Shown in pieces: positions 45,412 through 55,811 of a stretch of DNA of 64,000 nt. The DNA lies in NCBI GenBank assembly GCA_003194525.1, contig NBIV01000010.1:310001-374000 (forward strand), written 5' to 3'. Position 1 is the stretch's first letter. Every line of letters starts with the position of its first letter. The stretch comes from Gracilariopsis chorda (taxonomy: Eukaryota > Rhodophyta > Florideophyceae > Gracilariales > Gracilariaceae). The translations under genes and the position numbers were made by a program. The notes under the pieces are model-generated. The model saw nothing but the letters and a program-made list of their open reading frames with translations. It searched no databases and was not told the DNA's origin.

Positions 45412-46353
45412 GACACGTTCTTCGAAGAATTCCAACTTATTGCGTCCAGCATCAACAGTAGTAGTCAAGCCCAATATTTTGTAGCACTAGAAAATTTCCA
45501 GAACGCAGACCTTGGAGCTGAAGGCATCTCTATTCCTTTTGGTAGGAGACTGGCTACGTATATAAACTATTGCTACATGCTTAACCAAAGCCCTGAACAC
45601 TGCCAGAAGAGGTTGAACTTAATTTGCATGAATTTTCTCATGTTTCCGGCAATGAAGTCGCAACTTGGAATGTTTCGTAAATATGTACAAGGCTGGACAT
45701 ACCTTAAGCCGTCACAATGTACTATATCAATCACATTGCAAATGATATTCCCCTTCGCATGGCGAATGTTAAGCACTAGTTCTGTCAACCTCGAAGCAGC
45801 TACTGTGCTTCTAATATCTTATGCCGCCTATCTTCAAGCATTTGAAGCTTTCAGTCTATCTTGGAATGATGTGGCTTTCCCGTTCGATATACAGCTGACA
45901 GCGTTTGGTCCTAAGACGGCCGGCGTTAATATCAGAAACTCCAAGACTTCAAGAACAGCTGGCCGCCTGCAGCTCGTCCCAGTCACCGACCAAAAAGTCA
46001 TCATGTTCCTACGAATATATCAACTGCAAAATCAAGGTTGCCATCTTTTTGCCATACATGTTAGCTACAAGACGTATCTATCAGCTTTGCAAAGCATCTC
46101 TTCTTCATTTGGTTTTTCAAGCGGTGGGTTTTCCACACTTTCCGCAAGAAGTGGAAAGACGACGGAGGACTACATCAACAACATGCTGGTGCATCCAGTA
46201 GATATCAAAGGCCATTGGAAGTCTTTGAACTCGCTCCGCTAATATCTTGACAACGGTAATTCTTGGCTTCTGAACTTGAATACCAGCGAAGCAATTCAAG
46301 CATCAACCCGTTCAGACGCCGCAAAACTGCTAAACCTCATCGAGAGAGCTTGA
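45412..46353 (+). pseudogene. tyrosine recombinase of a DIRS-like retroelement
   Basis: One frame is open from about 45,412, interrupted by TAA at 46,240-46,242 and ending at TGA 46,351-46,353. The first part (QYFVALENFQNADLGAEG...GRRLATYINYC) looks like the N-terminal SAM-like region. The catalytic part has LLISYAAYLQAFEAFSLSW.DV (around the first catalytic Arg position, here changed) and LSARSGKTTEDYIN...DIKGHWKSLNSLR, matching the H-x-x-R...G-R-W-x-S-x-x-S-L-x-x-Y box of DIRS/Ngaro recombinases but without the His. The nonsense codon sits next to the final YL. Inactive. Confidence 0.65.
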
Positions 46354-46861
46354 ACAATTGGACACGGACCAAGGATCAATCAATAACACTCCCAAAAACG
46401 GACGGCGTGATCCCGCCATTCCTTCCATTCTGCCGACTTCTGTTGAGCTCTACGCGCAGTTAGACTCAACGAGGGGAACAATACAACACGACACTGGGCA
46501 CTCAGGCTCTGCCTCTCTGCGAGTGCAGGCCTTGCCTTTACTGATGCCGACCATATAGTCCTCGTCGGTCGCCTTCGCGACCTTTCCGACACATAGACTT
46601 ACGTTCGAATTATTGTCGGCTCGTACAGGCTTGGCGGCCTTTGGGACTAACGAAGCTACACGACTTTGCATCGCGTAACACTTCAGAACACTTCAGACCT
46701 GTCTGCGGCCACCATGGTCGCCCGTAAGGCGATCGCGGCAAGAAGTATCCAATCCTCGGCCACGCACAAGGGTTCAGCCACTCAAAGGCCTGGCCCTTCA
46801 GTCTCGCTGCAACATTGGAATACCAACATCTTCCACCCCCTTTCTCGACACCTCTCCTACG

Positions 46862-47176
46862 TTGTTTCCGCTTAAACCTGTGCTCAATTCTGCCCAACTT
46901 CTTGCGATGACCTCCGTCCCCAACCAAAAAGCTCTGGAGCGCAGTGCAGCGCCTCCTCCTACATTCGGCTGCCTCATGGCCAAGGATCCCATCTACTACC
47001 TTACTACCCTCAACGAACAACAGCTCCCCACGATCGTCAAGTCCGCTCCGCCACATCTGCGCACAATCCTTGCGAGCTGGGCGACAAAACCTCAGCTTCT
47101 CGCTGACCTACTTCGCCTACGACAAGCCACGGCAGCAATGTCCAGTGATCCCCAGGCTCCCATGCAGGACCTCTAG
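46862..47176 (+). pseudogene. gag-like ORF of a DIRS-like element
   Basis: ATG at 46,910 opens a frame with a helical, protein-like segment (FGCLMAKDPIYYLTTLNEQQ, then LRTILASWATKPQLLADLLRL). It is flanked by broken frames with stops (46,358-47,560). Placement upstream of the RT suggests gag; there is no zinc knuckle. Confidence 0.4.
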
Positions 47177-49259
47177 AAGTTGCTATCAACGTCGCAGGAG
47201 GGAATCCAAAAAAATTGCAAGTGACGACCCGAACGAACTCCAATAATGAACTCTGGCCTCAGAGCTGATGCAACGTTATCACTCAGAGCTATTCCCGAAA
47301 ATCCCCTCGAAACAGGCATGGTAGCCATTGAATGGCAATTTCTTTCCTACAGGCAGTCCGATGCACACAACGTGCAACCTCGGCAGGGGGCGCAGCGCCG
47401 AACCCCCTTTACGCTACCAGGATTTCTTGCAAGTAACCCGCAGCCAACCGAGCCCCTTGGTGACCCAGACTTCTCCGACAAAGAGCAGAATGAGCAGCCC
47501 AGGTAGAAACAAAAGACCCTCATCCACCCCACAACTTATACAGTAGGACTGCTCTTCGCAGAAGAACAAACGCTGAAGGCCTACCCCAGTAAACGCACAT
47601 CCTCTCTGGTTCTCATGCTTGAAAGCCTACTATGCCCTGCAATTCTCAACTGTCTCATCGCAGGTGGATCTGATATATCCACGTTTTTTTGATGGCTGAA
47701 AAGCTGTTGGTCTCCGGCATCCCGGGGTCGAGAGCTCCCGCCTCTCCGAGAGAGGTAGGGCTCTGACACCGAATCAATAGTAAGGACATGGCCAGAAAAG
47801 CTGTTGGTATATCTAGAGAGAGAGGGGTTCTTATCAATGTAACCCCTACCGTAGTCTGGGAATTAGAGACGCGAGCTCATATATACACACACACACACGT
47901 TTTTAAGACTAGGTTTCCGGTACTGGAATCGAGAAGCATTCGGCCAACTTCAAGCCGCCAAAATGGAAGCACACACTATTGGAAAGATGATACACTTAGA
48001 AAGGCTGACTCACGAATCACCGAAAGCCGCGCTAACGTGCATACCGTCACTCGAGCTGCCAACAGCTATTCCACTCCACCGCGTATCCTCTGTAAAACCC
48101 ATCGTGACGCCTACAGGTCGATTATTGCAGGCAGCAGAATTGTAGCCGCCTCAAAAGCCACCAGAGTACCCTCACCACCACCTTTTGAGCCTTTTGGCTC
48201 ATCTTTTGACTTCACAACCTCTCTTTCTTCTTCTTTTTTATGGGCACACATTACCTGATTACGGCATTGTGGTAGAATCTAACTCTACAGGGGAGCTTTT
48301 CTTCGTCTAGCATGCTAAACTCTATGTACGTAAAGCTCCTCGGAAAGAAAGATTTTCTCTGTCCCGTAGTACCAATCTCTATTCATGTCCCCGGAATGTA
48401 GCCGATGACTGCTGCTTATTCTCACCTTGCAGCAGCCGTGTTGCGCTCACTAGCTACTATCTCGGAACATGGAAAGATTAGTACCAAGCTTCTACGGGAA
48501 GACCCGAGATCGGATCCATTTCGTTCTGACGCGACTCGCCTTTTCCATTCTTTTCTCTGCTATTCCTTCCCTTTCCACCAGAGGACGTCAGCTAAGGGGC
48601 ACACCACGACAAGGCGGATTCCAATGTACCTCGTTTTCGTCGTCTAGAAGCACTAACGACGTTCTACCCACCCTTTCCTCTTTACCCTTGGCGATTTCGG
48701 GTAGTTGAACCGACCTAACACACGTGCTTTTCTTCAATCCTGGCGCAAGTTCCGTAAAAACCCTGTAAAACCATTCAGATCCTTGTACGGGCGGGCCTGT
48801 TTTCTTCCATTATCCACGCGATGCTGAGATGCTGCGTGAGGTAAGACTGCCGCCTCAGTTTCCGTAGGAAACTCCTGACCCTTCCGGGAAAACTCAGGGA
48901 AAGGCTGGCAAGATCTTCCGGGAAGCGCGTGCGTCGTGCCTACCGTTTCGCACAGCTTAGCGGGGGCCTTTTCTGGACAGTGCCACCCAGGTCACTTGGG
49001 GCCGTCGGTCTGCCGACTGCCTGGTCGCTTTTAGAGACATCCCAGGTCGACGAAGGCGACCAGTCCGCCGATCGCCTGGGCGAGTTTAATGACATCCCGG
49101 GTCAACCTCTCTTTATCAGAATTTCAAGGATCCGACCGCAGCCTTCACCAGTGGTTTCTTCAAGCGTATTACCACGCTTTGCATCGCTCTACCGCCCTGC
49201 AAAGACCCTCCTAACCCCAGTCGCGCAGAGCTCTGGATAAGGAGGCTACCCGCAATTAT
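47177..49259 (+). other. decayed interior of the DIRS-like element
   Basis: Short plus-strand frames (47,788-48,258; 48,405-48,708; 48,929-49,240) are Ser/Pro/Arg-rich and may be the linker between gag and RT. A short AC microsatellite lies at 47,884-47,898. Confidence 0.3.
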
Positions 49260-50970
49260 TGGGAATCTATTCCGTTCCGCGGATTCGAGCGCTTCTGAAG
49301 AAGCAATGATCCGCAAGCTCCCGCAATACTCGGTTCAAACCGACTACCCACCCAAACCAGTCATTCACGCCTCTCACGCCAGGTACGCAATGCTCTTCCA
49401 ACGTGCTGATGCTGCTGGCATGCTTACCTGGTCCCTGGTGAGTGAAAAACCCCAACAATATCGCACACTCGCGGATGTCTCCCAGCTCACACTCTTCGCC
49501 GTATCAAAATCGATGGATGGAGATGGGCTAACTTTATGGTCTCGAATTCAGGACGACACCTTCCCAGATCCTCCCTTCACGTCACTTCCAGAGACTGGCC
49601 TTCTTAACTCTGTTGTGGCCAGCAAAGGCAAGCTGCAAGCATTTCATTTTAATGTATCTAATAAGTTCCACAATGTTTCGGTCCCGCGTTGGCTTTCGCT
49701 CCTGCTTCCGGGAAAGAAATTGCGCTTTTATAACATGACCTAACAGTTTTGCAAGTGCCTCAAGAACATGTTCGGACTTAAAACACTTCACCCGAACACA
49801 TTATTGAGACCGTGCCAAGGCACAACGTCAATGGAACGCAAGTGGTCCGTGTATATTTGCCACACATTTACCGCCAGCCCCTTGAAGGAAGCTTTTCACA
49901 TGTTCTTGAAGTCTCGTATCGCACCGCATTCAGCAACAAAGCTGACTTTATTAATCAAGGAGGAAGCCCCTTTTTGCCTTTTGCCATCTTTTCCGCTGGC
50001 ACTCCACATTATCAACGACATAAGCGTAATACTCCAAGAATGGCTTCCCTAATGTGCTTGTCTTCTTCACAAAATAATCCGCACTCTCTTCACCTCATCG
50101 GGGGTACCGATTAAAGAATCCAAATTCTCTAATCCTGAAGTCGCTCTAACCAATACAATAAGCTTCACTGGCTGCGAATGGAACCTGGAAGAAAACACGA
50201 TATCTTCCAGCCCCGTTAAGCTACGAAACCATTCTACGCAAACAAGGACTCTTCTCCGATGTGTCACAATATCAGAACATGATTTGCAGGCAGTTGTTCG
50301 AAGCTGCGTCTCGTTATCTCTGTTATCACGCCCTCTTCTCTCCTGCTTGCAACACGTTTTTTCGACACGGCCGTTTACACCTTCCTCCCGCACCGGTCGT
50401 GCTCACCAGATCTATGAAAAGAGAGTTCATTCTGTGTGAAGCTTTTCTACCTCTTGCCCGCGCGCAGCCAACTCTACCCATTCGTAAGACAGTCATTACG
50501 TTCGATGCCTCGAAAATTGCCGGTGCTGTGTTACTTGCCTTTGCCAGCGATGCGGTCTTTCGTGAACTGTGGGAAATTTGACATTGTATTTGATACTCCT
50601 AACACGAATCTCTGAATCAGTCAGCGTTAAACGCATCAGCTAGAGAACAACACTGCAGGTTATCATGGCTTGTTGCATTCATGCATAAATGGAAAAGATA
50701 TGAACATATCAATTGTTTAGAGTCGGGAACAGGCCTCCTTGCAACTGAATGGCTCAAGAAAAAGCCAGCAACAAAAAAAAAGAGTTATGTTCTTTACGGA
50801 CTCTTCAATGACACTTGGAATATTCACAAAGGGTAGGTCGCCTTCACTGCCTCTTCTCTTAAGATGTCAAACGTTTGCGGCGCTATGTACCGCACTGAAC
50901 CTGCATGCCACAGTTTTGCATGGTCCTTCACATCTAAATGCCGCAGATGAGCCATCTGGCGAGTAGCATT
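49260..50970 (+). pseudogene. DIRS-like reverse transcriptase and RNase H
   Basis: Several frames together give an RT without an obvious catalytic DD: FHFNVSNKFHNVSVPRWLS (about 49,640-49,690, the palm D-x-S-x-A-F-H position), KKLRFYNMT, then IGVPIKESKF and NTISFTGCEWNLEE (about 50,150-50,190). RNase H motifs follow: ITFDASKIAGAVLL (about 50,495), INCLESGTGLLATEWL (about 50,710-50,750), FFTDSSMTLGIF (about 50,790) and LHGPSHLNAADEPSG (about 50,930-50,964), the DIRS-type tail. Multiple stops. Confidence 0.6.
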
Positions 50971-51926
50971 ACATGTGTGAAGTGTGACTGATACGTCTTT
51001 GATCGCTTCTGCGGAACACCGCAATGCTGTCTCTCTTGCGGAAGTTAGGATTGAAATCAGGCTTTTGGGCCCCTACAGACTGTGATTTCTAACCTTTTTC
51101 TAGGCTGAACAGTTTTTACAGGCGCCTTCTAGCCAAGAAGTAAACGATCACTGGAAGGAGCAGAAAACCTATGAGAGATAAAAAGAAAATCTGAATCGGA
51201 AAGATGAGTAGCTAGCCTACAGGTTAAGTAGTTATTCGGTGCTACTTATTAGTGGCTCATCTTCTTGGGAGCAAGAATGAGCTAAGAGGCTGAGCGTTTT
51301 CGGAAACATTTCGCCCGATTTGGCACAAAAATGCAGTAAACGTCTGCAAAAACGGCACGTTTCATTAAGAAATTCTCAGTATAATTGGAGCAATTTTTGT
51401 AGCACAATTGCATAAAATACAACCCCATTATTACCCAGACTATCACCAGTACGACTAGTGATTTCAGACAGCAGTCTCCTAAACGGTGCTGCTTGAATGA
51501 TGACTAACCTGAAAAGCTATGTCCCCTAGGCCTAGAGGAAACAAAAGCTAGAAAGTGCTTAGCACAAGTAAATTCGAAGATGTCATATTCAAAAAACACT
51601 TTTAAACTAACAGACAGTTCGCGAAACCAGAATAAAGCCACCCCCCACTTCCACCATTGTTCTTGAACGACTATTCCTTTTCTGTAGCAGGGCCATTCAA
51701 ACGGATGAAAATGGCAATTGTAACCTATCTATCAAGTCAGATTACGTTCCAGCCCTATTACATGCCTCCAGTTAACCAATAACAATCCATAGCTGGGTAA
51801 TTCAATTAAAGTTCACTTACCTTAATTCCACCTCATTGAAAAGCGCGCACACTACAAATTAGTTCAAAATCCATAACAGTTCCAACTGCATCTCCCTCAG
51901 TTTCACCAAGTCCAACAACGGTCAAG
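50971..51926. other. AT-rich intergenic, nothing recognised
   Basis: No ORF. The left terminal repeat of the following Tc1-like element may lie near 51.6-51.9 kb but was not identified. Confidence 0.3.
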
Positions 51927-52883
51927 ATGGGACGCGGTAAACCCTTGTCTGATCAAGAAAAAAGCATAATTCTTGCAGTTTCAGCTCACTGTTGCTCGCA
52001 GAGAGAAATAGCTCAGACTTTGAATCGCTCTCGCACTGTTTTGCGGAACTTTTTAAAAACTCCCGACAAATACAATAGTCAGTTTAAAAAATCTAACGAT
52101 AAATAACCGACATCTACTGCAAAACGAGCTTTAACTTGCGCTGCTTCAAACAAAACTTCATCTGCAAGAAATTTTTGTGCCGCTCTTTCACTACCGGTAT
52201 CTATAACAAAAGCTCAACAAATTTTGCAGGATGATCCCAATTTAATTTAAAAGAAGACGATGAAAGTACCAATGATGACAGAATGCCATAAAAAAGACTG
52301 AGCAATTTAGGCTTGTCATAAAATGAACTTTTCTATGGAAAATTGGAACAAAACTATTTTTTTGATAAGAAAACGTTTGACCTTGATGGACCGGATGAGT
52401 TGGCATACTACTGGCTAATAATCTTGAGAAATAAGTGGTCCTCTTCAAAGAGGCAAAATTGTGGAGATTCGGTCATGTTATGGGATGCATGTTACTTTTA
52501 TAGTTTGAGTAATTTAGTAGTTTGCAAAGGTTATATGGATTCTAAGAAGTACTGCAAATTAATAATGGAAGAAATACTACCATTTGCGGCCGAAAAATTT
52601 GGGAAAAGTTTTTACTTTTCAACAAGATGGCGCTTCTATACATCGTTTTGTTTATACTACGAAGTGATGAAAGGACTGCAATGTTGACATTCGTCTCTAG
52701 CCGGCTAAATATCCCGACCTAAACGTTACTGAACCGTTCTGAAGACTGTTGGCACGTCGAGTGTACGCTAATCAGCACCAGTGTGAGGGTGTCGGAACGC
52801 TTTTGGAAGTTTTTGTGGACGGTTGGACCAAGTTGACCAATGAGTACTTGGAAACTCGGTACAATTCTCAGCAGGAGCTTTGA
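51927..52883 (+). pseudogene. Tc1/mariner transposase relic
   Basis: ATG 51,927 opens 59 codons (MGRGKPLSDQEKSIILAVSA, then REIAQTLNRSRTVLRNFL), the helix-turn-helix DNA-binding domain of Tc1-type transposases, ended by TAA 52,104-52,106. The DDE domain follows in other frames: TFDLDGPDELAYYW and KRQNCGDSVMLWDACYF (52,372-52,500), KYCKLIMEEILPFAAEKFGK (52,550-52,605) and a C-terminal end stopping at TGA 52,881-52,883. Several frameshifts; inactive. Confidence 0.85.
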
Positions 52884-52968
52884 ATAAAATTGGTGGAAAG
52901 GAAGGGAGAAATGACGAAGTAATGAGTCATATAAAGGTGTTTGTTATTTTGGATTTTTAAGTAGGTTT

Positions 52969-53775
52969 TGTGGTGCAATGCCCCAAAGAGGAAAAACACC
53001 GAAAGACGTCCGGGATCTTCCTCTCACGAGGTGAACCCAGTTGGGTAGAGCCCTCCCAGAGGTGTCACGGCGAAGCCGGTTTGTAAGACCAGGGACACCT
53101 GTCGCGACTCGCGCAGGGAGGTGAAGGCGAAGAATCGGTATCCGCGTGAGCGGGGTGTGATCCTCAGTAGAGGTATGTTTCCACGTAAGTGGGGGTGTGT
53201 GAGCGGATGCGCACACGAGGGCCGCGGATAGCGGGAGGTGCTACCCTAAAAAGGGGAAAGAGGAAGGACGAAGTGGGTCGCGAGAGCGACGAGCAGATAC
53301 GGCAATGCCGGTGGACAGGACTCCCTATACAGGGCGAAACACCAATATGATTGGAACAATTATACTCCCAGTGATGGGTTTCTTTAGATGTGCAAGGGGG
53401 TTAGATGTCCCATGGTTTACGGCGTTTCCCTCCAAGGAGGAGTAGAGTACGCGCGCAAGCGGTAACAACTAGAGCCAATTCCCCAGGTTGGGGTCCCTTC
53501 TTGGGGAAGGTTTACTGGTGCGACGGCAGTGCGCCGTCGCACTAAGTACTAGCTTCCCATAAATGGGTGTGAAAATAATAAATAATATTAGCTAAAATAC
53601 TCCACATTTCGTGGCAACATCCACTACTGTGGCCAACCGCCAATTGACCCAAAACCGTGTCCCACGTGTCCATATCCACCATAGTGGGGCGTAGTTCATA
53701 TACACACTACACAACCGATAATATCGGGAAAGCGTTCAAGTACCCAGAATCCCTCCCTGAGGGCGTTGCACTTCA
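52969..53775 (-). mobile_element. 3' LTR of the minus-strand gypsy element
   Basis: 807 bp, TG...CA, highly similar to the solo LTR at 21,230. On the minus strand it is preceded immediately by a purine tract (53,790-53,779, ttaagggggggg), as a polypurine tract should precede a 3' LTR. This sets the orientation. Confidence 0.85.
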
Positions 53776-53778
53776 TAT

Positions 53779-53790
53779 CCCCCCCCTTAA
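53779..53790 (-). other. polypurine tract
   Basis: Eight G preceded by ttaa on the minus strand, three bases from the LTR start. Primes plus-strand cDNA in LTR elements. Confidence 0.7.
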
Positions 53791-53832
53791 GACGGGAAAA
53801 CGACCGCGGACGCGGAGGATTCGCAGACGAAA

Positions 53833-55620
53833 ATGGGTGATAAAAGCGCGTGCTTTTTCTCCGGTTCACCGGTAAATCCCTCTGCACAAGAGTCATCAAG
53901 CACACAAACGACAACAACAGCCACCCTCCAAAAGGGAAAAATGAACGACGACAACAATATCAACAACCACAGCCAACCTCCGAGACTTCTCGGGCAATAC
54001 ACCATCGGCTTCCGGTCACTTCCTCTGCCTCAGGGCGATCGAAATCCGGTACAACCGGGGAATATGGCTGCTGCAGCCGACCATCCCTTCGCACTACCAC
54101 CTTCGGTGGTGTCCTCCGGAACCACTCCGGTGTCCAACCGGCCAACCTACAACACCCTGGTGGGGCTCAACCCGATGAGTCGGAATCACGCGTCGCGCCT
54201 GCGCCTTGCCCCGTGGTTTCACCCGGTCGCTTTCCTAAATGAGGGATTGGTCACCGCTTATGCGGGTGGTTCAGACACCCTTCCGTGGGATCTGCCCAGA
54301 GCAGTCACCAAATCGTGGGATTGGCGTCACCGGATTGCGATTCCGCGTCACCACCTCCGAAGAAACTCGGGCGAGACCGTCACTGCGGCACAGACCGCGT
54401 TGACGCGCATGGCGTATCAACGGCAGAGCCGGGCTCCATTCGATGTACCGGTCCCACCGGAGTTTGGCTTCGACGTTAGCTACTTCCGCACTCGCGGGGA
54501 GATTGGGTACGGTGAGAACCTGTTCCGCCTCGAAACCCTCGCTTGGAGGAATTTCCCCGCAGCGCGGCAAGAAGCCCTTTGCTGGGAGCGACCAATTATT
54601 CGGGCGGAGTTCAGGTACCTTCCCCGGCAATACCGGTCCAACTTTCTCCAAAACTTCATCCGCTACGAGCGGCGTTGGCGATCCCGATTCGGGTATTTTA
54701 TCCCGTATCAGAACGTGGAGATAGAGCGGATTGCGCCCCCTCACCGACTAGGTCGGTATGTAGCACTCCCCGAGTGGTGGCGCTTCCATGAAGCCTGCCG
54801 GGGGTGCTACATAGAACTCCCGCCGGTACTTACGTACCTCGGTTCGCTGCTCATGCAGGATCCCCGGTCGGGGTTGTGGTCCGTAGTGGTTACGGAGTGG
54901 GCGGCCCGCAGTGCGGCTTATACCCTCAACGAGGCGTACGACCAGTATCGTCTCTGGTTCCTTCAACCGCGTGTGCGGGCAGCGATCCGAAACCTGGATC
55001 TTCGCATCCCCCTTGGGGGCCAGGCCAACAATGAAGAGGTCCTCCAATTACTTGGGTACATCGACAGCGTTAGCTGGAGTGAGGTCCCGCTGGAGCAAAG
55101 CGGTCGTCGGGATGGCGGTAGCGGTAACACCGGTGGTCCGGAACTCGGTAGAAACACCGCCCTTGCGGGGGATTTTATCTACTTCGACCCCTGGGAGTTC
55201 CGGGAAATTTCCTCCGAGGAGGCGCGCGAGCTTTGCAATACGCCCCGGCATGTGCCGGAAGACCACCCGGTGGGGTACGTCGATTCCGACGACTACTACC
55301 GCGCATACGGCGGGGATGACCCAATGGTCGATAACGAACCGGAAGAACCCGGGGAGATGGACGTAGAGGAAACCGGCGCTAGCGCGGAAGCTTTCCCAGA
55401 GGGGGCATCTCCGGCCGAGCCGGCTGCTGACCCTTCGGCGGCAAGTGCCGGACCTTCTATCCCCAGCGGGGTGACGGCAAATGAAAACGAAATCATCGCA
55501 CGTTTCCTCCAGGGTGCCGGTCTTAGCGCTGCCGAGGTATCGGGGGATGTCACCACCATGGCGGACGCGTTGGCCTACCGCCTTGCTGGGGGTTACGCCC
55601 CGGACGATGGGGGTGAGTGA
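53833..55620 (+). CDS. antisense ORF of the gypsy element, 595 aa, unknown function
   Basis: An intact frame from ATG 53,833 to TGA 55,620, opposite in direction to the integrase ORF and lying between that ORF and the 3' LTR. I do not recognise the protein. Residues 1-80 are disordered. The centre (about 100-430) is globular, rich in Arg, Tyr, Trp and Pro, for example SWDWRHRIAIPRHHLRR, YLPRQYRSNFLQNF, RFGYFIPYQNVEIERIAPP and ALPEWWRFHEACRGCY. The C-terminus is acidic (about 470-535) and Ala/Gly-rich. No membrane segment, zinc knuckle or nuclease motif. An AATAAA lies 88 bp after the stop (55,708-55,713), consistent with its own transcript. It could be the gag-like gene of a different element, but no primer-binding site or pol follows on its strand. 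Antisense ORFs between pol and 3' LTR are known from some plant gypsy elements. Confidence 0.7.
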   Translation: MGDKSACFFSGSPVNPSAQESSSTQTTTTATLQKGKMNDDNNINNHSQPPRLLGQYTIGFRSLPLPQGDRNPVQPGNMAAAADHPFALPPSVVSSGTTPVSNRPTYNTLVGLNPMSRNHASRLRLAPWFHPVAFLNEGLVTAYAGGSDTLPWDLPRAVTKSWDWRHRIAIPRHHLRRNSGETVTAAQTALTRMAYQRQSRAPFDVPVPPEFGFDVSYFRTRGEIGYGENLFRLETLAWRNFPAARQEALCWERPIIRAEFRYLPRQYRSNFLQNFIRYERRWRSRFGYFIPYQNVEIERIAPPHRLGRYVALPEWWRFHEACRGCYIELPPVLTYLGSLLMQDPRSGLWSVVVTEWAARSAAYTLNEAYDQYRLWFLQPRVRAAIRNLDLRIPLGGQANNEEVLQLLGYIDSVSWSEVPLEQSGRRDGGSGNTGGPELGRNTALAGDFIYFDPWEFREISSEEARELCNTPRHVPEDHPVGYVDSDDYYRAYGGDDPMVDNEPEEPGEMDVEETGASAEAFPEGASPAEPAADPSAASAGPSIPSGVTANENEIIARFLQGAGLSAAEVSGDVTTMADALAYRLAGGYAPDDGGE

Positions 55621-55707
55621 AACCTCTGGTCCAGTTTCCTGGTTCTTCTTTCCCTGGCTATGCCAGTTAGTGTAGTGTAGTATTGTGGGGAGCTAGCTGC
55701 TCCCTTG

Positions 55708-55713
55708 AATAAA
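55708..55713 (+). terminator. AATAAA polyadenylation signal
   Basis: 88 bp downstream of the antisense ORF stop and about 100 bp before the convergent end of the integrase ORF. Confidence 0.5.
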
Positions 55714-55811
55714 CTTTCCCGTTTAGAACGGTGCTTCTCGGTTGAGTTCCCCGTCTTCGACGGACTTTGCCTTGTTATCCTTTCCTTTCGCTCCCCGCTC
55801 GCGCGACAACG

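Noticed and set aside
52969-55620. The antisense ORF as gag of a plus-strand element starting with the LTR at 52,969
   Set aside because: The purine tract next to the LTR is on the minus strand, no primer-binding site follows the LTR on the plus strand, and no pol follows the ORF in that direction.
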